Shown piece after piece: positions 7,224 through 9,275 of a stretch of 9,275 nt of DNA. The notes beneath the pieces are model-generated. The model was given only the letters and a program-made list of their open reading frames with translations, had not been told where the DNA came from and did not search any database. The position numbers and the translations under genes were made by a program. Positions within the stretch are counted from its first letter, which is position 1, and each line of letters begins with the position of its first letter. Source of the stretch: DATIXD01 sp035518875 (GTDB lineage: Bacteria > Pseudomonadota > Gammaproteobacteria > Methylococcales > Methylococcaceae). The stretch spans positions 1 to 9,275 of the forward strand of contig DATIXD010000339.1 in NCBI GenBank assembly GCA_035518875.1, given 5' to 3'.

Positions 7224-7230
7224 AAGGAGG
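7224..7230 (+). promoter_or_regulatory. Orphan strong Shine-Dalgarno in the leader
   Basis: AAGGAGG, an almost ideal ribosome-binding sequence, sits about 165 bases before the GDSL start codon. Five bases later a TTG (7236) opens a ten-codon frame encoding LLARLAFKHR and stopping at 7268. This might be a leader peptide, or the site may simply be a purine-rich leader element. No ATG or longer frame follows at suitable spacing. Confidence 0.25.
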
Positions 7231-7394
7231 GTGCTTTGCTGGCAAGATTGGCTTTTAAACATAGGTAATATCCCCTTAGCTCCAGTGATCAGGATTCTGA
7301 GTAGTTCCTTGGATGCGTGATCGAGGTGTACTCAAAAGGCGCTGTATCAACCGGAGCGGAAGGGATTGCGAGTTGAAACATAAGGAGAAGAGCC

Positions 7395-8531
7395 ATGGTT
7401 ATTTATAAGCGAGCTTCAAATGTGAAGCATTGGAACAAGATCGTAGTTATGATCGCGGCCTTATTGGGTCTTAAGGTCGACGAAAAATCCATCATGCACC
7501 AAAAAGCCAGGAGGCCGTCGTTCCTGTGCCTCTTGCTCGCCCTATCGCTCTCGGCCTTTTCCGCCGAAGTGCTGGCAGTAAAGCCATTGAGCCGCATTGT
7601 GGTTTTCGGCACCAGCATATCCGATCCCGGAAATATGTTCTTCATCTTGAAAACCGACCCTGGCATTTTCTGTGACGTGGTCACGCCTCCAACGACGAAT
7701 TCTCCACCCTATAAATTGCTGGATCCGCTGCGAATCCCCGACAGGCCCTATTCCATAGATGGACATCACTTTTCTAATGGTCCCACCTGGATAGAGCAAG
7801 CTGGCGATCGGTTGGGCCTTGATGACAGCGTCGGTCCCGCTTTCCGCAATCACCATGACAAGTACGTTCACACAAGCAACTACGCAGTCAGCGGTGCCCG
7901 TGCGTGGAATGCCGACTATCCCTGCAGAGTCAACCTTCAGGATCAACTGGACGCATTCAAAGCCGACTTCGGAGGGAAAGCTCCGAGCAATGCGTTGTAC
8001 GTAATCGAATTTGGTGCCAATGATATTCGCGACGCCCTTGACAGGGGTGACCCCACCCTGATCTCCGATGCGGTAGAAGCCATCTATGATGCCGTCCATG
8101 AACTCTACCTCATGGGGGCCAGGAAGTTTGTCTTTGCGACGGCGCCGAACATAGGAAGAACCTGGGCCTTGCAAGCATTGGACAAGTATGAGCAGCCCGG
8201 CGTGGCGGCCTTAGGCGAAGGTTTGTCTCAAGCTTTTAATGCCGGTCTTGCCGCGGTGGTCGCTGAGGTCAAAAAGTTACCCGGCGTAAACAGCGTGAAG
8301 ACTTTGGATGTCTTTGGGACCTTCAACCGGATACTAAATCACCCGCAAGCTTTCCATCTATCCAACGTGACGGATACCTGTGTGACCCCGCTCATTGAAC
8401 CCTACGATTGTAAGAAGCCTGACCGGTATTTCTTCTGGGACGGGATTCACCCGACCAAGGCTGTACATGCCATATTTGCTAACCAAGCGATTACCCTGAT
8501 ACTCGGAGGTAAGCAAGGCCATTATCACTGA
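7395..8531 (+). CDS. Secreted SGNH/GDSL-family lipase or esterase
   Basis: This 378-residue protein is predicted to be exported and to hydrolyse ester bonds of lipids or other acyl esters. GDSL blocks appear in order: block I FGTSISDPGN (71-80) with nucleophile S74, block II glycine in SNYAVSGARA (G167), block III GANDIRD (G207, N209), and block V DGIHPT with D349 and H352. All catalytic and oxyanion residues are therefore present, although block I has Thr where GDSL has Asp. FSNGPTWIE (126-134) is also typical of the lysophospholipase/hemolysin-like branch. Four cysteines after the predicted signal (93, 177, 329, 339) could form disulfides outside the cytoplasm. A clear signal peptide begins only at M34: MHQKARRPS, then a Leu/Ala-rich core, with cleavage likely after VLA at 61. 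The ATG at 7395 has the strong AAGGAG site eight bases upstream, whereas M34 (7494) has none. Base composition in the first half is lower in GC than glgA. It appears monocistronic. The natural substrate is unknown. Confidence 0.9.
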   Translation: MVIYKRASNVKHWNKIVVMIAALLGLKVDEKSIMHQKARRPSFLCLLLALSLSAFSAEVLAVKPLSRIVVFGTSISDPGNMFFILKTDPGIFCDVVTPPTTNSPPYKLLDPLRIPDRPYSIDGHHFSNGPTWIEQAGDRLGLDDSVGPAFRNHHDKYVHTSNYAVSGARAWNADYPCRVNLQDQLDAFKADFGGKAPSNALYVIEFGANDIRDALDRGDPTLISDAVEAIYDAVHELYLMGARKFVFATAPNIGRTWALQALDKYEQPGVAALGEGLSQAFNAGLAAVVAEVKKLPGVNSVKTLDVFGTFNRILNHPQAFHLSNVTDTCVTPLIEPYDCKKPDRYFFWDGIHPTKAVHAIFANQAITLILGGKQGHYH

Positions 8532-8553
8532 TGATTGGCAATGGTCAGCGTTC

Positions 8554-8620
8554 GGAGCCGTCGCTGCCTTGTTCTTTGGAGCGCAAGTCGTTTCCCAGAA
8601 CCGCAACGGCTCCCATTTTT
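8554..8620 (+). terminator. Terminator-like imperfect hairpin after the GDSL gene
   Basis: GGAGCCGT (8554-8561) pairs with ACGGCTCC (8606-8613). Inside, GTTCT..GG (8571-8579) pairs with CCAGAAC (8595-8601), making a long two-part stem. It is followed by CATTTTTCCC with five Ts. Position 23 bases after the GDSL stop codon fits transcript termination. The interior loops are large, so efficiency is uncertain. Confidence 0.5.
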
Positions 8621-8656
8621 CCCGCATCATTGACCTTGCGATTTAAGATGTTTATG

Positions 8657-8673
8657 TCGGGTACTCGACCCGA
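8657..8673. promoter_or_regulatory. Short dyad in the spacer before the VOC gene
   Basis: TCGGGT and ACCCGA form a perfect six-base inverted repeat around a five-base centre. The dyad lies in the 282-base spacer between the GDSL and VOC genes, about 140 bases before the VOC start. It could be an operator or a small hairpin. Otherwise I see only the terminator-like hairpin and unassigned sequence in this spacer, and no clear promoter. Confidence 0.2.
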
Positions 8674-8813
8674 GGATCTTTGAATTACGTTTTCACCCGC
8701 TCAGTCATTGAAGAAGTCGAGCGCCAGTGGTTCAATGGATTGGCGCGTTTGCGACTCTCGGTCTTGGGTCGAATGCGGCATCGTGTTTAACGAAAAATCC
8801 GTATGTGCTTGAA

Positions 8814-9182
8814 ATGTCCCTAGTCACCCGATTCCACCATGCTTCCCTCATCGTATCAGACCTGGATGCTGCCCGTGCCTTCTACGAGGGTATCCTGGGT
8901 TTGCAGGTAAGTCCCTTGCGCCCGCCGATGGACTTCGACGGCATCTGGTATGAAATCGGGGAACAGCAGATCCACCTGCTGGTGCAGCCGAATCCCGACG
9001 CCGGTGTACAGCGCCCCGAACATGGCGGCCGGGATCGGCATATCGCGCTCTGCGTGAATGACCTTGACGAGTTGGCCGGCAGGTTGGAAAGAGCCGGGAT
9101 CACTTATACGCGCAGCCGCTCCGGACGGCGGGCCCTGTTCTGCCGGGATCCGGAGGGCAACGCCCTGGAATTGATCGGTTGA
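8814..9182 (+). CDS. VOC (glyoxalase/bleomycin-resistance fold) protein
   Basis: This small cytoplasmic protein of 122 residues has two betaalphabetabetabeta modules. The first begins FHHASLIVSDLDAARAFYEG and the second RHIALCVNDLDELAGRL. Probable metal ligands in the family pattern are H9, H54 in QQIHLLV, H76 in RHIALC and E119 in NALELI, so the metal site looks complete. VOC enzymes include glyoxalase I, ring-cleavage dioxygenases, epimerases and antibiotic-binding proteins; the sequence here does not decide among them. I chose the ATG at 8814 because homology begins immediately after it. The same frame is open from an ATG at 8727, but those 29 extra residues resemble no VOC N-terminus. Neither start has a strong ribosome site, so the exact start is less sure than the family. 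It is probably a single-gene unit ended by the strong hairpin just downstream. Confidence 0.85.
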   Translation: MSLVTRFHHASLIVSDLDAARAFYEGILGLQVSPLRPPMDFDGIWYEIGEQQIHLLVQPNPDAGVQRPEHGGRDRHIALCVNDLDELAGRLERAGITYTRSRSGRRALFCRDPEGNALELIG

Positions 9183-9189
9183 TGGCAAG

Positions 9190-9221
9190 GCTGGGTGCGC
9201 ATTGCGCACCCAGCGTTCTTT
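9190..9221 (+). terminator. Strong rho-independent terminator after the VOC gene
   Basis: GCTGGGTGCGC (9190-9200) pairs perfectly over 11 bases with GCGCACCCAGC (9204-9214) around the loop ATT, followed by the T-rich GTTCTTT. It begins eight bases after the VOC stop codon. Because a minus-strand gene may end at 9220, the hairpin could serve both directions, although the minus-strand side lacks a T-run. Confidence 0.85.
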
Positions 9222-9275
9222 ATCGAAGTTCTTGCCCGATCCGCACTGCGTAAGTCTTTCCGTTCTCCGCCGCTG
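9220..9275 (-). CDS. Possible C-terminal end of a minus-strand gene (partial)
   Basis: On the minus strand, the frame ending in TAA at 9222-9220 reads AAENGKTYAVRIGQELR and then stops, entering from the right edge. The peptide looks protein-like, and its stop lies just before the strong hairpin, as expected for a convergent gene. Only 17 codons are visible, and the other two minus-strand frames are also open over this short distance, so the call is tentative and no family can be named. Confidence 0.35.
   Translation of the reverse strand, partial: AAENGKTYAVRIGQELR

Larger units (their letters stand above)
6770..7394. other. Gene-free spacer of lower GC holding a structured leader
   Basis: No convincing protein gene occupies these 625 bases. 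An open frame on the plus strand ending at 7103 overlaps the 5' part of the DUF4126 gene in antisense and has no family resemblance. The left half (6770-6950) must carry the DUF4126 start signals and contains two dyads, CGGAGG/CCTCCG (6841-6846 and 6861-6866) and TTGGCC/GGCCAA (6894-6899 and 6907-6912). The middle is AT-richer than the flanking genes. The right half (7060-7394) looks like a promoter plus a long structured 5' leader of the GDSL gene, described in separate entries. Confidence 0.5.

Noticed and set aside
7542..8174. Minus-strand open frame of 210 codons
   Set aside because: It lies antisense to the GDSL gene across its conserved catalytic blocks and has no family resemblance.
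8727..8813. Upstream ATG giving the VOC protein 29 more residues
   Set aside because: The added residues do not resemble VOC N-termini, and the first beta strand begins right after the ATG at 8814; no ribosome site supports the earlier start.

Overview
This window is about 9.3 kb of a moderately GC-rich bacterial chromosome. It carries six recognisable protein genes and a short possible seventh at the right edge. The gene types (a glycogen synthase with its own GH13 partner, a membrane-fused spermidine-synthase-like protein, a DUF4126 membrane protein, a secreted GDSL lipase/esterase and a VOC protein) and the Shine-Dalgarno-type starts fit a proteobacterium. From memory of similar proteins I favour a gammaproteobacterium of the methanotroph/methylotroph kind (Methylococcales-like), but this is an inference; no marker gene in the window proves it.

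Layout. Positions 1-2198 (minus) hold nearly all of a large polytopic membrane protein with a C-terminal spermidine-synthase-like domain; its stop codon lies beyond the left edge. A 259-base divergent spacer separates it from glgA (2458-4701, plus), which encodes a complete glycogen synthase catalytic region behind an unusual disordered N-terminal extension of about 257 residues. After an 85-base gap with a REP-like repeat comes a GH13 alpha-amylase-family enzyme (4787-6058, plus). It converges on a DUF4126 membrane protein (6116-6769, minus), with a hairpin at the junction. A 625-base gene-free stretch of lower GC follows. Its right half looks like a structured leader RNA: a GNRA-capped hairpin and sequence blocks resembling a c-di-GMP-I (GEMM) aptamer, then a weak terminator-like hairpin with five Ts. 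This leader precedes a secreted GDSL/SGNH hydrolase (7395-8531, plus). A terminator-like structure, another spacer, a VOC/glyoxalase-fold protein (8814-9182, plus) and a strong terminator close the window. The last 56 bases may be the 3' end of a minus-strand gene.

How the genes work together. GlgA and the GH13 enzyme form the only clear functional pair: one elongates alpha-1,4-glucan from a nucleotide sugar, and the other has an intact GH13 catalytic triad and probably cuts, transfers or remodels alpha-glucan. The remaining genes look like independent units. The most interesting items are the candidate riboswitch-like leader of the GDSL hydrolase and the long low-complexity extension on glycogen synthase. 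I see no CRISPR array, tRNA, rRNA, insertion sequence or phage gene.
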